Shown here in pieces: positions 1 to 12,345 of a stretch of 64,000 bases of DNA. Source of the stretch: Rotaria socialis (Eukaryota; Rotifera; Eurotatoria; Philodinida; Philodinidae); NCBI GenBank assembly GCA_905331475.1, contig CAJNYU010002627.1, positions 28,760 to 92,759 of the forward strand. The letters are read 5' to 3'. The first letter of the stretch is position 1, and every line of letters begins with the position of its first letter. Made by a program: the position numbers and the translations under genes. Below the pieces are notes generated by a model that made no database searches, was not told the DNA's origin, and saw only the letters and a program-made list of their open reading frames with translations.

Positions 1-825
1 ACCGAGTACAAAATGTTCAAAATTACATTGACACGCTTCGTAGACACCAATAATCAGTTGACATTTGATTTTCCATTCATAAATAATTAAAAATCAATTA
101 CTATAATAAGTCTCGAGGAGGGAGACTTCAGATTAATATTTGAAATATTTTCATTAAAGCTTCATACTATGAGCATGCTTGTAGAGAATATATCTATGCG
201 ATGATAGTTTAAATGCCGAGGGAAAAATATTTTTGTCCTACTAATTGTTACAAAAAAAGTCAGATTAATTGTATCAATATACAAGTCTAATCAACCAAAC
301 ATATGGCAGGACACGATCGTACCGGTTTCAAAAAAAATAAATGATAGACGATAGCAATATTTCTGCTGAGATTCTTATGTCAATAACTTCTAATTCGTGG
401 AGGGCTTGCTGTTATTTTCAGCTAAACTAGAAGTCATTTTTTTATTTGAAATAGATTTGTTTGAGTATCAATGTAGATCAATATCCAACAAATAACTATA
501 ATGACTATGCGTTTATTTTCTATAGCCATCATCACCGTAGTCTTTGCTCCGAACATTTTTTTCTGCAGTTATCATTTCCACCAATAAAAATATGTACGTC
601 TCGTGAAATACGTCCTAATAAACAAGCTCAGCCTATTCATGTGTCTCGTGTTCTGTTGGGTGAATATAATCTAAAATTCCGTAAGAAACTCCTACGATGG
701 AAAACGTCGACCACCACTGTGACCAGCTCATAGAGCTCTATCGGCAGGTTTATCATCTCTCGTTCGAATTCGCGATTAACACTTGAAAAAGTGCTTTCAT
801 CAATAGATTTATTTAGATAATCGTT
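1..825. other. Left-edge region without a convincing gene
   Basis: Mostly AT-rich sequence. One open frame runs on the plus strand from about 461 to 733 (90 codons). It has no recognisable domain, no clear splice context and no homology I can name. A motif with residues RVLLGEY at about codon 65 is loosely reminiscent of PARP catalytic domains, but the surrounding residues do not fit, so I make no functional call. It could equally be a chance frame or a decayed exon. Confidence 0.3.
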
Positions 826-1332
826 CTACAAAAAGACTAAGCTTCGTTTGGATAGAATGAGAATGAGACATAGAAGTGCAGCCGATAAATATGTAGAGAG
901 TGTGGCTGGCCAGCCAACATCAATAAACACCACTATGAATTTAATATCAATGGCATTGTTAGAGAAAACACTGAACATTGAGCTGTAAATAAATATTACA
1001 AGACTTGCAAGACAATAGTAGACTATGCAGATAATACTGTCAGTGCATTGGACGTTAAACTCCGTAATCAGTTGCATAAAAAGATAATGACACATGAAAT
1101 AGGCAGTATGCAAAAAGCCCAACCAACTGTTGAATTGGCGAGTATTAAATGTACAGGAGAGAAACGGGCAAACCAAGTTAATTGTCTTGCGGGTTACTTC
1201 TGAAGCCACGCCAACAAAAAGCAGTCCTGTGAATTGATTAATCACGGTGCGATAAAAAACATGTTGTAATCGATACAACAAATATGCTAGACGTGGTAGT
1301 CGAGGAATATAATAAATTGATTGCGCCGGCTA
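826..1332 (-). CDS. Possible exon of a multi-pass membrane protein
   Basis: This open frame on the minus strand begins just after an acceptor-like AG near 1333 and runs about 168 codons to a stop at 826. Its translation has roughly four hydrophobic segments with a few charged residues between them, and a basic start rich in Arg, Tyr and Leu. It could be the last exon of a small receptor-like or four-helix membrane protein, but it matches no family I recognise. It lies 40-50 bases from the stop of the F-box gene on the same strand, which is close for an upstream neighbour. An AT-rich chance frame remains possible. Confidence is low. Confidence 0.25.
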
Positions 1333-1374
1333 TTAGAAGTCATTCAAGATCATAAAAAGAAATAAGAATAGTTG

Positions 1375-3117
1375 TTAGTATTGGGAAAGACTTGCCTGAT
1401 CCCCGATCCAAATACTACAATATGCCTTTCTTTCACCCAAGTCAATAATTCGACATTCAAATGTACCATTCGCTAAAGAGCATGAACCATTCACTAGCAT
1501 ATTTGGTTTACGCATTAATCGATGATTTATAGTTTCATTCATCGAAAGAGATAAGTAAAAAGATGCATTGGACAGGTATTTGAATCCATCTATCCAACAG
1601 CCAATGTGTCTAATCGACGTCTGATCGAATACATGTAATTGTTTCACATGCGTAAATATACGGCATAGTTCTTTAATAGAAGACATATTTCTGACATGTG
1701 ACATGTACTTACTACCAATTATTTGAAGCGTTCGAACTTGTTTAATCGGTTGCATGTCTCGGATTCTTCGAAGATCATTATTAATATTTTCAGAAATACC
1801 AAAATAGAGCGATATTTTATCGACCCGAGGCATGACGGTCGGAATTTGCAAAATAATCGACAGACTCTCACGACCGTAGAGAATCAATTCTCGTACTCGA
1901 CTTAGATCAATCATAGTTTGAATAGTTGTCAATCGAATTGCTAGTTCCAATCTCAATGTCGTAACATGAGCGAAACGATGTACATCGTCGATTTCAGCAT
2001 TAGGCAGTCCAAGGCTATCTACATGTTCATAAAATAGCTCATCATTGGGTGTGGTCGAATGAACAGGTGTATGAAAAGGAAGAGTAATGCATCTGCCAAC
2101 AAAATGTGGCACCGAGAAAAGACGACCATGTATATAGGCGACAAACCATCGTTTTCTTTCAATCCAAAATGGAGTACGAAAAGTTTCAAGAATTTGCTCG
2201 ATTTGATTAATTTCAAGTTTAAAATTGAAATTGAACGTAAGAAGATCCATCGCTAAAATTTCCCATCGGCGTCCATCGATAATACTCGTATGAGCTTGTC
2301 CATCTAATACTAGATGTCGAAGACGAGGTAATTTCGAGAGAAAGAATTCAAACGTATTCATTGACAAGACTAGAATAGATCACATATATACGATGTGTTT
2401 ATGAATCGTTCGCGTCTTACTCAAATTATTGCCAGTTGGAACAAAAGCGCTGTTTTCGTCGTCAATTTTCAGCATGAGACTTGTCAATTGAGGTAGAACA
2501 GGAAAATATTTTAAGCTTGCAGCCGCACCCGTCAGTTGTATATTGAGTGACTTAAGTTGTAGTGCTCGAGTAAAAATATTTTCAAGGTCATGAAAAGAAC
2601 AGTTTGAGATTGTTAATTGTTGAAGGTGTGATAATGGTATGCACTTCAAGCGATTTTCTACTGTATAATTTATGAGACAATCACTACGTTCATAGATTCG
2701 ACCAGAAAATGGCGTATTTACTAATTTCAGCGAATTTAGACGTTCAAGTTTGTTTAAATTTGAAAGAATATGTTGCAACCAACTGGTTTGAACATCAGGC
2801 AATGTTAATGATCGTAGACGAGTAAATTGCTCGATTTGAAATTGCGAAAGGAAAATTTTGATTTGACAAGGCGTATCATCGTCATCGAAAAGTTTAAGAG
2901 AAACGACTTGATCTGGACGAATTCGCCGGCATACAAGATCAAAATGACGCTTGAGAATTGATTTAAAATCAATTCGATAGTCCGAGTAAGTAACTAATGC
3001 AGCGTCGACAAATGGAGACGCACTCGAAAAGGTGAGAAGAATTTCATGTGCAAGAAAATAACTAAAAATTGCATATAAAATTTCGACTGGAAAAGCGTCA
3101 AGAAAGCAACGTGACAT
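1375..3117 (-). CDS. F-box protein with leucine-rich-repeat-like C-terminal region
   Basis: The gene has two exons, 3117-2421 and 2369-1375, joined across a 51-nt intron (donor GTAAGACGCG, acceptor CTATTCTAG). The phase is consistent (AAT TTG A | TC TTG TCA) and the product is 563 aa. Residues 5-45 form an F-box (FPVEILYAIFSYF, then LLTFSSAS), which binds Skp1 and recruits targets to SCF ubiquitin ligases. The rest contains repeating leucine-rich strand/helix units (for example FTRLRSLTLPDV, LQQLTISNCSF, RVRELILYGR), as in F-box/LRR substrate receptors. From general knowledge, this single-F-box, roughly 550-residue design is highly amplified in bdelloid rotifers. The substrate is unknown. The start ATG is the first in frame, and the next upstream stretch holds no obvious exon. 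No damage is visible. Confidence 0.8.
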
Positions 3118-4278
3118 GATGGTAAACTGTAAAGCAAATAGTAAAACATCTTACTCTAGTCAGCGACAGTATAGATAATTTTCTGTTTGTTACACTTATC
3201 TTTTTCAAGATGATGAAGCAAATCTATTGCGTTCGGTAAATTAGAGTGATTTTATTTCAAAGTGCTGAGCGTCTTTTTGGATATATATATATATATGAAT
3301 GATGATTTGATAGATAGAAAAGTTTTTAGATAAGAAACTTGCGTGTTACTTACGCATCATTCATGTTCAATCTAACACAGTCATATGGACAATATATAAA
3401 AATGCGTCAAACTTGATTTAAGTTCGTTGGATTTTAACTTGAAAAAGACAAAATTAAAATATCGATAGGTGCCTCTTTGGAATGTTAGTTTTTTCATTTT
3501 CTCACTTTTGTTAAGCTTCGTTTATTTATTTTTTTTTTGAAAGCCTGTAATTCGTATTTTTCTCAAGTATAGGAGCGAAAATGGATTTCTTTTTTGTCAT
3601 GCAGTACAATATTCATGTCTAATAATTATTTTAGATTTATAGATGAATCCACCAGTTCAAAAGTTAAGACGCCGATCGACTTTTGTACAGCTTGAAAAGT
3701 TATTTGAAAAAAAAGTATTATCTCTCGCTATGCTATCAAAATTTAGCTTCATATGGAATAAGAGTTTTATTTCAGTCAAAGGTAGTAGGCACTCTGAAGT
3801 AACTTATTATTCACGTTAATGTGACTGTTGCAAAGAAAAACAAACAAAATGTCGCAACACGTAGTAAAGTAGCGAGAAAAATAATAAGGAGATTTTTAAA
3901 TTACAGGTTCTTGTATAATACACAAATGAAAGAAAAGAACAAAAGCAACCTCATTTCTGATATATATATATATATATATATCCAATCAATAGGCAAACTA
4001 ACACAGATAAAATAAAAGAACTGTACACGGATATATTTCATGCCTGATATGATGGTCGTATTTCTCTTTGCGTTCTTGTTTAAATGATGAAGGTGAGGAA
4101 ATGTGCTGTTCAGAAAATAGTAATAGATTTAAAAAAACACCGCGAAGACAAATAACCTGTAGTATAGAAATGCTGCTAACAAATATATATATATGCATTT
4201 CGAAATAAAAATTTAAAAAAATGAGAGACACAAAGAAAACTCATATTGACAATGTTTTATACACAGATATTTTTTATT
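3118..4278. other. Intergenic region between two minus-strand genes
   Basis: No supportable gene. It contains the upstream region of the F-box gene, several homopolymer T tracts, and short (TA)n microsatellites near 3283-3294, 3960-3980 and 4184-4194. Short open frames here are chance products of low-complexity sequence. Confidence 0.6.
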
Positions 4279-7200
4279 TTATCGTACATATTTGTTCAAT
4301 TCAATGAAGGCACAATCCGGTATATTGTTCTTATGCATTAATTTGTCACATTCATTTAAATAGCCAACAAGTACTTCGAGCGCCGGATGTCTAGGCATGT
4401 CGTGTGCTTCTGCAAAATAATATTTATTAAAAATAAAAATAAAAGTAGATCAAATCATTTACCAAGAATGGCACTATTCAATACACTGGAAATAGATTCA
4501 CGTTGCGATGGTTCTAATAGTTGAGCAAGTGGCGATATTCTAGGATCAGGATATGCTAATAAACTGAATGCATCCTGCAACAAATTCAAATAACCAATAA
4601 AAACGAAATGAATGGTGCAAATCAACTCGCTATTTAATGTGATATTGAAAAAAGCCGAAAAGACTTCCCCTTATACTGAATTTTACATACAATTTAAAGT
4701 ATGTAGGGAAAAATCGAATAACCTAATGACGATCCGACGGTTTCAACCGAAGATGGCTCAGTTCAAGTACAAAGTGCAAAAATATCTCACTCGCACATTC
4801 TTTTACAAGGTTTTGTTTTCTATCAGTACAATCGGAACTCAAAGAATTTGTTACGGCAGTGATAGATACTATTGCAATTCGGATATGTTTGATTTTTGTA
4901 TGACAATGATTTATAATCCTTCAATAGGAATATATCAAGAATGCATTATTCATGCCAGTGAAATAATTGTACGTTTTTCTTCTTATTTTCTTCAGAGTTA
5001 GTCTCATCGTATCCATCTATATTAATATATAATTTATCTCAAAATACCTGTAGTATTTTATCATGTTGTAGATTTTCTCCATATTCAATATTTAATTGTT
5101 GTTTGAGTGTATGTAATTCTCTGCCAAACTGAAGAATTTTAATAAGAATTTCATCATCTTTTTTCTGTACATCCGATGAAGTATCTTCCACATGCATTGT
5201 ATGATTTGACTCACTAATGCCATCACATTCCATAGTATCGAGATTTTCTGTTGATTTTGTTAAATATCCATTACTGATTGAAGTTTTATCAGTAGTCAAA
5301 TTATTACTGTCATCATCTAATAGTGAATGGCCATTAGAAATTTGATTTATAGAACAAGAAGAGGAGGAACTGGAGGATACTGTTTCGTGATTGCTAAAAC
5401 CATTTGTTATACTATTACCATTCAATTCGTCATCCACATCCATATGATGAGATGGTAATGAATTTACTGTTGTATACGCTTCTAACATATCCAAAAAACA
5501 GAAAATTTATTAAAAAATTGATTGAATAAATTTACCTTGAGATAATTCATTATTAGTAGCATTACTATGTTGTTGTACATCTGAATTCGTTGTTTGATTA
5601 GATTCAGATTTATATGGACTATTGGAACGAGAACGTAGAGATGTATTCGATTTAGATAGAGGTATTGATGGACAATCATTTGCTGTTGTTGTCGTCATAG
5701 TAGACGATGCATTTCTATTGGTTAATAAACTGTTCAATTGATTTTTATGATTTAATAATGAAGAAATTTTTGTCTGAGAAGATGTGGACGGTTTTGAAAT
5801 TTCGCTGTCAGTTCCATTTATCATTTCAATAAATTGACGAACTTTGAGTACAAATAGAAGATTTTTATTATTGAGCAGTGTGGGGAAAAGTTCTTTTGTT
5901 TTTTCGATTGCATCCATTGTATGACCTTCGAGAATTAAATTTTGAATAACTAAAACAAGGAAAATATTTTCATAAATGATTAAATATGGAAATCATTTTT
6001 TACATTATTATTCTTTTACTTACGTTGTCTATTACGCATAGAATTAAGTTCATCAGCATGGACATTTTCAGCGTTTTTATTAAATTGTTCAGCTGTAGCA
6101 CAATAACCATAATGAACGAGATATGTTGAAACAATACGACGTAATTGAATTTGATGCAATAGTTCGCCTTCTTTCAATGTACACTCTACTATTGCTCGAC
6201 GAGTTTTATCTCGATATTCCTTTAAAAAAAAGTATATTGTCTTTCAAATTGAATTATTATATTGTTTTACTTACATCCATGTACTTGTCTATATCAAATT
6301 TAAATGGACTAAGGCCAAAATTTGCTTCGATGGCTTCAAGGGGAGTTTGTAATCCTACTGTAGGATAGACCTCCGCCTAAAAACAAAGAATCGTCAATGC
6401 AGTTGCTTTTGCAATTAAAATGAATGCGGCTGAAAAATAGTGATAGTGAAGTATTTTATGTTGACCATACGATGTCTCGGGAAAATCAAAACAATGTTTT
6501 GTGAATATGAGTTTTGATCTGTACAGTATCTGTAGTGCTCATTTTCTATAGACTAAGAAACAACTACAAATTTCGATCTTCTAATTTTCATTCATTACAT
6601 TTTTTCTATGTCAATTCCACACAAAAGAAAATAGATAATTTAATAGTGTTAAAATTACCGGTATGTCTTTGAATGAAGTACCTAAATCAAGAGACATACA
6701 TATACATAACATGTATTACAAAAACAAAAAAGCCTACCAATATTATAACCGTTAAGAGTATAAAAACAAGAATTTTCAAGAAAATTAACACAACAACCAA
6801 CAAAATCACCGGTTGTAAACGTGGGCCCATAGGCAATGCCAGAGCCTGCTGAACAAAATAAATGACCATCATCACCGTGATAACCATAGGAGCCTTTATC
6901 CCATCCTGGTAAACGATTAAGATTTACTTCACTCGTTGATAGACCGACACCCATAAACCTAAAGATAGATAAATAAATGACTAGAAATGATTTCAACATT
7001 AAGACACATTAGAAATATTAAAATTATGGAAAATTTAATTTAGGAAACTAAGATTAGTTTGTACATACCCATCACGACCTTTACTTAGTATTTTTACTTC
7101 ATAATAATAAATTCCAGTAAGCGATGGAATAGGATGATCAGAACGCACACTAGCTGCATCTTTATGTGATTTTCCAGGTCCTAACATTAAAAATTGAATA

Positions 7201-7576
7201 GAAAATTTTTAAATTATATTCATCGTTTTACCTTTATATGCAACAGCAAGATTATTCTGTTGAAGTGCTAAAGATGGTGCTTTTTCTTTTGAATTCCATT
7301 TCGATGGTAATGGTGTATCTTCAGTTACATGAGGATACAGTTGAGCTAGACGTTCTAAGCCAGTCTTGCTGGTTGATGTTGTAATACGTGATGGTGCTGT
7401 TGTCGTTGTTTTACTTGATTGATCTGTCATTTTTTGATAATATCCTGTTGCTGGTCGTCGTTGATACTGTATAAATAGTTTAAGTGTTATAATAATAAAA
7501 TAAACTAAATTAATAGCAATAACTAGACAACATATAATATATGTGTAATTAGTTGAACAACTTTGATCCATACCAT
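4279..7576 (-). CDS. RANBP9: RanBPM-type scaffold protein (RANBP9/10), SPRY-LisH-CTLH-CRA
   Basis: Eleven exons can be joined in phase to a 660-aa protein: 7576-7574, 7466-7232, 7180-7069, 6958-6738, 6681-6659 (a 23-nt microexon), 6376-6275, 6219-6024, 5949-5536, 5481-5048, 4574-4463 and 4409-4279. Features in order are: the N-terminal RanBPM signature ([17 protein letters not shown]); a SPRY domain with [19 protein letters not shown] and [15 protein letters not shown]; a LisH segment ([18 protein letters not shown]); CTLH ([16 protein letters not shown]); a Ser/Asn-rich linker; and a C-terminal CRA region ([19 protein letters not shown]). In animals RanBPM is a scaffold of the CTLH/GID E3 ubiquitin ligase and binds receptors and kinases. 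All key blocks are intact. The only odd point is the start: the ATG sits directly before a possible 107-nt intron, and retaining that intron would add a membrane-helix leader. Confidence 0.92.
4575..5047. other. Long intron 10 of the RanBPM gene
   Basis: This 473-nt intron is several times longer than most of its neighbours. On the opposite strand it holds an open frame of 129 codons (4612-5001) with no recognisable domain. The frame may be chance or a remnant of inserted DNA. Donor and acceptor fit the flanking CRA-coding exons in phase 0. Confidence 0.6.
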
Positions 7577-9249
7577 TTTTTACCGATAACTAATAGTCAA
7601 ATAAATAATATAATAGTACTAATTGTAAGATGAAGAACACGCACGCGCATAAACAACGTACAAAAAACAACAACGTAAATCAGCTGACGCGTTCTGTAAC
7701 ACAGCTATGCAGTAATGTAACAAGATGGCGTACGAATTGCGTCCGGAAGTTTTTTGATCTTCTTTACTGATAAAAGAACTTTTATTAAGCGATTGTATTT
7801 AATATTGACTATTCGATGAGTTTTTCTATAATCAAAAAACTGAAGTTTTGTATTGATTAAAGTATAATAATAAAAAAACGAACACCTAAATAAATATAAA
7901 TTTTTGAAGTTAATACTGAATGCTGTTTAACATTTTCAACTGAAATGTTTCAATGAATAATACATAATCATAATTGAGATCAAGTTAGCTGAACAATAAT
8001 TGAGTAATTTTCATGCAAGAATTAATGAAAAGACGTGTATTATTCTTTTCCTCTTTGGAATTCTTTCAATAGAAAACTAAATAGTATGAACAATTGTTAC
8101 ATTAGCTTTAGAATGAGATAATCCATCTGTTGCAAAGATACAGGATTGAAGATTTTTGTTGAACAACTGATGATCATCGAGAACATTAGTTTATTGCTTC
8201 AGTGAAAGTTTGGATGTACAAATGAATTTATCCCAAGTCCATAATAATGAGATTTGATCAGGAATCCTATATTATTTATCACATTTAGCAATATTTTCTT
8301 GCAGGGAACAATGCCTCAAAGGGACAACTTTGACCCTGTAATTTTACAAAGAATATGTTCATTAGACATTTCTGCCGATAGGCTCTGATCAGTGGAGAAA
8401 AGGACAATGTGATCGATATGAATGTATTAGATTTTGATTGATATGGGGATGTCTTTTAAAATTTCCCAGGAACAAGAAATTACTCTTTGCAGCTATATTA
8501 TTTTCATCGAAAATCTTCACAATTATTATCATTACTCTTTTTTTCATAGCTACTTCCCATAAATCTATTCTACTTGGTTTGATTTCAAACCATGACCGAA
8601 TGCAAACGTTGATGATATGCATTGGTTTTCAAAGAGAACATAATGAAGAATGGCCCATGGTATCCAATTTTTAAAAAATTATTGTCAGAAACATCAGTTT
8701 TTAGTTCTATAATTTCATTGAAACCAATACTTTTTCAGTGCACCCACTTAGCGCTTTTACTTTTATATAATAATAGCAAAAGCAAAAGGCTGTCGAACGT
8801 CTATCGATGTTATGGCTATCATAGTTATTTTCAATTACATGTTTCACAAGAGCATAAATATATTTTGTTCATATATTCTTATCATTTTAATATTCTTTTT
8901 AGTTTAAAGCAAAGAGATGAACATAATAGAGACGTTGATGATGCTCTGCTAGATGATTATCAATCAGCCATATTAAATTCCAATATTAACTTATATAAAA
9001 TCAATACCTGTCTGCGAACAATGAAAGAAATGAAACGAATTATACGAATAAAACTATCCCAATGAATTGTTACACTTAATGCACTCACTTCAAATGAAAG
9101 AAATGACCATTCATCAGATGACCCAAGATCACACCACGAATGAAGACTTCTGATTAGGGTTCTGTTCACTTCTGCATTTTATTTTACAGACAAGAAAGCG
9201 ATATTCATCAGCTGATTCAAGATCACATAAGAAATAAACATCTCTAATA
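7577..9249. other. Intergenic region
   Basis: The first part is the upstream region of the RanBPM gene. The remainder is AT-rich with weak plus-strand open frames (8438-9065) that show no domain, no splice support and no homology I recognise. Short similar phrases recur (GAAAGAAATGA near 9022 and 9099; TCATCAG..GA..CAAGATCACA near 9110 and 9207), suggesting old local duplication. Confidence 0.5.
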
Positions 9250-10492
9250 CAGGGCGTTCCATTTATTTTGAAACAATTTCTATGGAGTTTTTCTTCCTTA
9301 ATGACTTATTAAGATCTCATGATTCTCATATTAATTCAACTCACTAAGACTATACATGTTATCAATTTCGTCAGTTTGTGTATAGGTAAATGGCTTGTGA
9401 TAAAATACTTGGCGGCTTCGACAAGGTCATTTTACACTTTTTGAGAATGAACCTTTTTCAATTATTTCTCTATACTATTATCTTCCGGTCTCAGATATAT
9501 ACCACAGATACGTTCCCAGGTGAATCAATCCGATACCGAATCCCATTGGATTCTATAGAGTCCTACCACCCGACGAAATCCCGTTGGATTCCTGGTTGAG
9601 GAATCAATGTCGAATCCGACAGTCGTATTTCCAATGATATCCAAAGCATCCCGGTTCCGATTGACGGTTACTGTCGGATTTTATTAGTTTCCGATATTAG
9701 GATCCGATATCGATTCCGGAACCAGGAATCCGACGATAATCCGATAGTTTCTTTGTAGCTTCCGAAGAGCTCCGTCGGATTCCAATAGGAACCGATCGGA
9801 ACTCATCGGATCCTAGGCTATAGGATTCATTCTTCTGGATCCGCTGTCAGTGTATCTATGCTGAAAGTCTCAGCAATAAAGAGCGAGAGTTCATAGAGAA
9901 ATCGAGAAGTGTTTCTCATGTATAGTTGAAACGAAACTTATTGCAAGTCTTATCCTGCTGTCATCTCTGTTATAATTAAAAGTTTGAAACGGTAGTTAAC
10001 TGTATTTTAGAATTGCGTACATGTGAGAATATCTTAGGTGTCTATGATCATCATGTAACGTTCTGAGTTAAACCAGAAATAGTGTAGGATAAACCTTACA
10101 ACAAGGTTCGCTTCAACTATGCACGAGAAATATCTCTCGATTTCTCTATGAATTCTCACTCTTTATTGCTGAAAATTTCAGCATAGATACAGTAACAGCA
10201 GATGTAACTGTGACATATGCCCGAGGCCGGCAGGAAATAGCATGAAGAAATAATCGAAAAAATTCCACTTTCAGTGGTATCCACAAGTGTGCTTTTCTCA
10301 AAAATCTCCAAATGACCCTGTCGAAATTATCCAGTATTTTGTCACAAGGCATTCGTCAATACAAACACTGATGATATGGGTAACATGTACAGTCTTAGTG
10401 AGTTAGATTAATATGAGAATCATGAGATCTGAATAAGTCACTGAGGAAGAATAAAGCTATGAGAATTGTTTCAAAATAAATGGAACACCCTG
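9250..10492. mobile_element. Foldback DNA element with very long terminal inverted repeats
   Basis: The left arm begins CAGGGCGTTCCATTTATTTT and the right arm ends with its near-perfect inverse (AAAATAAATGGAACACCCTG). Pairing continues inward: left 9250-9514 plus 9839-about 9958, right about 10088-10492, around a roughly 130-bp spacer. The left arm is split by a separate insertion (about 9515-9838) that is absent from the right arm. No transposase frame is present, so the element is non-autonomous. The CAGGGTGTTCC-type ends resemble Tc1/mariner-like termini in general, but I see no clean TA duplication, so superfamily assignment is tentative. Short open frames near 9390 and 10146 are the same inverted-repeat sequence read from the two arms. 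Confidence 0.8.
9515..9838. mobile_element. Palindromic-word element (TCCGAT/ATCGGA type) nested in the foldback element
   Basis: The left end reads CCCAGGTGAATCAATCC and the right end, inverted, reads CCAGAAGAATGAATCC. The body is an irregular series of GGATTCC, TCCGAT, ATCGGA and CCGATA words on both strands. It is missing from the opposite arm of the surrounding foldback element, so it inserted later. The ends are similar to those of the other CCCAGGT-type elements in this window. Confidence 0.65.
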
Positions 10493-11418
10493 CATGTAGG
10501 TTCAAATTTTCGAGGTAAATAAATGTATTGTTGTCGAGAAATGCATGTAGACATATTCAAAAAAAAAGCGAGTAGCCTTTTGCAGTTAGGTTCTCAAAGC
10601 ATTTAAGCACCTTAACAACGGAACGATATTTGTTCAAAAAATATGTACCGTCATCCTTAAAATTAGTTTCCTATACATATATGAAAGTTAGCAAAGTCAA
10701 ACAATTTCGATTGGAAACAAGCTCAGTCTTTACTTGTGTGAGATGACTTTTATACCTATTAACTCGGTCAAATATTTCGCCTAGATCGATTGAACGCAAA
10801 GTAAGTAGATCTAGCTGGCACTGTGCAAATAGAATTGCTATTTCTCTTATATTAAATCCATTTCACTCTATGAAAAAATCTGCTCGTGGCAGAAATAAAT
10901 AACAAAAAAAAACATTAAAAATTTGTTTCAAATCCAATGAAATTCTTCACCAGCTACGACTCATTGTAATCGTATTCATTTATCCTTATTATTTTTGAAT
11001 TTTTCGATGAAATGAACTCGTATCCTCGGTATCTGTAATGTATCGTGAGTATCGTGCGTATCGTACGAATCGGATGGATCGTCATCGTATCCTCTGGATT
11101 GTCACCATATCCCGGATAGACGGAATCCGCTTTTCCCCCTTAGGTATAAATAGTTTTGTACGGTATATAATCATATAAGCAATTGACCATTTATTTATTC
11201 TCTTCTTCATGAAATAATCCCAACAAACAAAATAGACAAGCATATTAAATGATTTATCTATAGTTTAGAAAAATAAATTCTATTATTTCTTTTTATCATT
11301 CCTTCTTTTACCAATGTCATCTATAGTATGAATTAGTAAACGTATAACAAAGAACATGTCATATGTAGCTAGCCAATCTAGAAAAGTAAATAACTCTCAC
11401 ACATTCCATACAAAATAA
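10493..11418. other. Intergenic region
   Basis: No gene seen. Near 11020-11130 is a stretch enriched in related words (TCGTATCC, ATCGTGAGTATCGTGCG, GGATCGTCATCG), possibly another, more decayed palindromic-word repeat. Confidence 0.45.
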
Positions 11419-11560
11419 ATGTTCTCTAAGATGAAATTTGAATTCATACCAAATGAAGTATTAAATGAATGTTTTGAATATCTGAATGCACCAGATTTAT
11501 TTTATTCATTTCTTCAATTGAATTATCGTTTTTCTTCACTTATTCGAAATATTTCACTAT

Positions 11561-11707
11561 CCAGGTCGATCAACTTGTGTCGTACACGACCGTTCGACCA
11601 TAATTTACGGCCGTTTTGTATCGTGCCATAAACGATCGTATACGACATTACGGTCGTTAGTAACCGTTTACGACACGATTAATTACGGCCGTAATGCTCG
11701 ACCTGGG
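11561..11707. mobile_element. Palindromic-word element (ACGG/CCGT type), copy 1
   Basis: It starts CCAGGTCGATCA and ends with the inverse TCGACCTGGG. The body is dense in TACGG, CCGTA, ACGGTCGT and CGTAAACG words on both strands. It sits inside the F-box reading frame. TATC occurs at both edges, but a full target duplication is not clear. Confidence 0.7.
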
Positions 11708-11950
11708 TGTATCTTAACTTTGAACAATACAAAAAATCTTTATTTAATAACTTTTGTCAGATAATACAATCAAATCCGGAAATAAAACAAAACATCATTT
11801 ATTTTAAATTATCAAATGAAAGCACATGTAGCCAGATTCAATCATTTCTCTCATTATTTTCACTAAATGAATTTAATCGTCTTCGATCATTATCATTAAT
11901 CGAGTTGAATAATAGCAATGTTGAATAATTATCCCCCATCGAAGAAAACG

Positions 11951-12240
11951 ATCAGTAAACGGTCGTATACGATACAAATACGGTCCGTTTTACGTGCCGT
12001 ATTTTCCCCGTATAACAGGGGCAGTAATACGGCCGTATGTTTTATAGAATACGATAATATTACGCCGGCATTATGAGATTTTACGGCTGATATACGGTGC
12101 CCGTGTATGGCCGTAATACTGCCCCTGTTAAAACGCCTTAATTCGGCTTAAAACGGCCGTATTACGACGGAATACGATGCAAAAACGACCGTTTACGGTA
12201 ATGTTACGCTGGTTTACGGTGGTCCGTTTTGATCGACCTG
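11951..12240. mobile_element. Palindromic-word element (ACGG/CCGT type), copy 2
   Basis: The body has the same vocabulary as copy 1 (AAACGGTCG, TACGGCCGTAT, GTTTTACGG) and the right end is GTTTTGATCGACCTG. The left end is degenerate. A GAAAACGATC repeat occurs at 11944 and 12275 but probably reflects coding sequence rather than the true element border. Confidence 0.6.
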
Positions 12241-12345
12241 AGATGTTCATCTTGATTTTACATTGATTGATGATGAAAACGATCTGGCAATATGTAAAAC
12301 ATCTGAAATTGATCTCGTTATGGTTTTTTGTTTTCTGTAAAACAT

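Larger units (their letters stand above)
11419..12345 (+). pseudogene. F-box gene remnant broken by two repeat insertions
   Basis: The frame opens with a clear F-box (FIPNEVLNECFEYLNAPDLF, then YSFLQLNYRFSSLIR). It continues after the first insertion with the typical bdelloid-style follow-on (LNFEQYKKSLFNNFC, NPEIKQN, FLSLFSLNEFNRLRSLSL). The two parts are separated by an element at about 11561-11707. A second element at about 11951-12240 separates it from a short coding-like tail (DVHLDFTLIDDENDLAIC). An in-frame TAA follows residues NNSNVE, before the second element. The full-length relative at 1375-3117 is about 560 aa, so most of the C-terminal repeat region is gone. It can no longer encode a normal F-box protein. 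Confidence 0.75.

Noticed and set aside
1723..2256. Plus-strand frames over the F-box gene
   Set aside because: Antisense shadows of the intact minus-strand coding sequence.
4612..5001. 129-codon plus-strand frame in a RanBPM intron
   Set aside because: No domain, splice or codon evidence; the intron borders are well supported.
8622..9065. 147-codon plus-strand frame
   Set aside because: No recognisable domain, surrounded by AT-rich noncoding sequence; likely chance.
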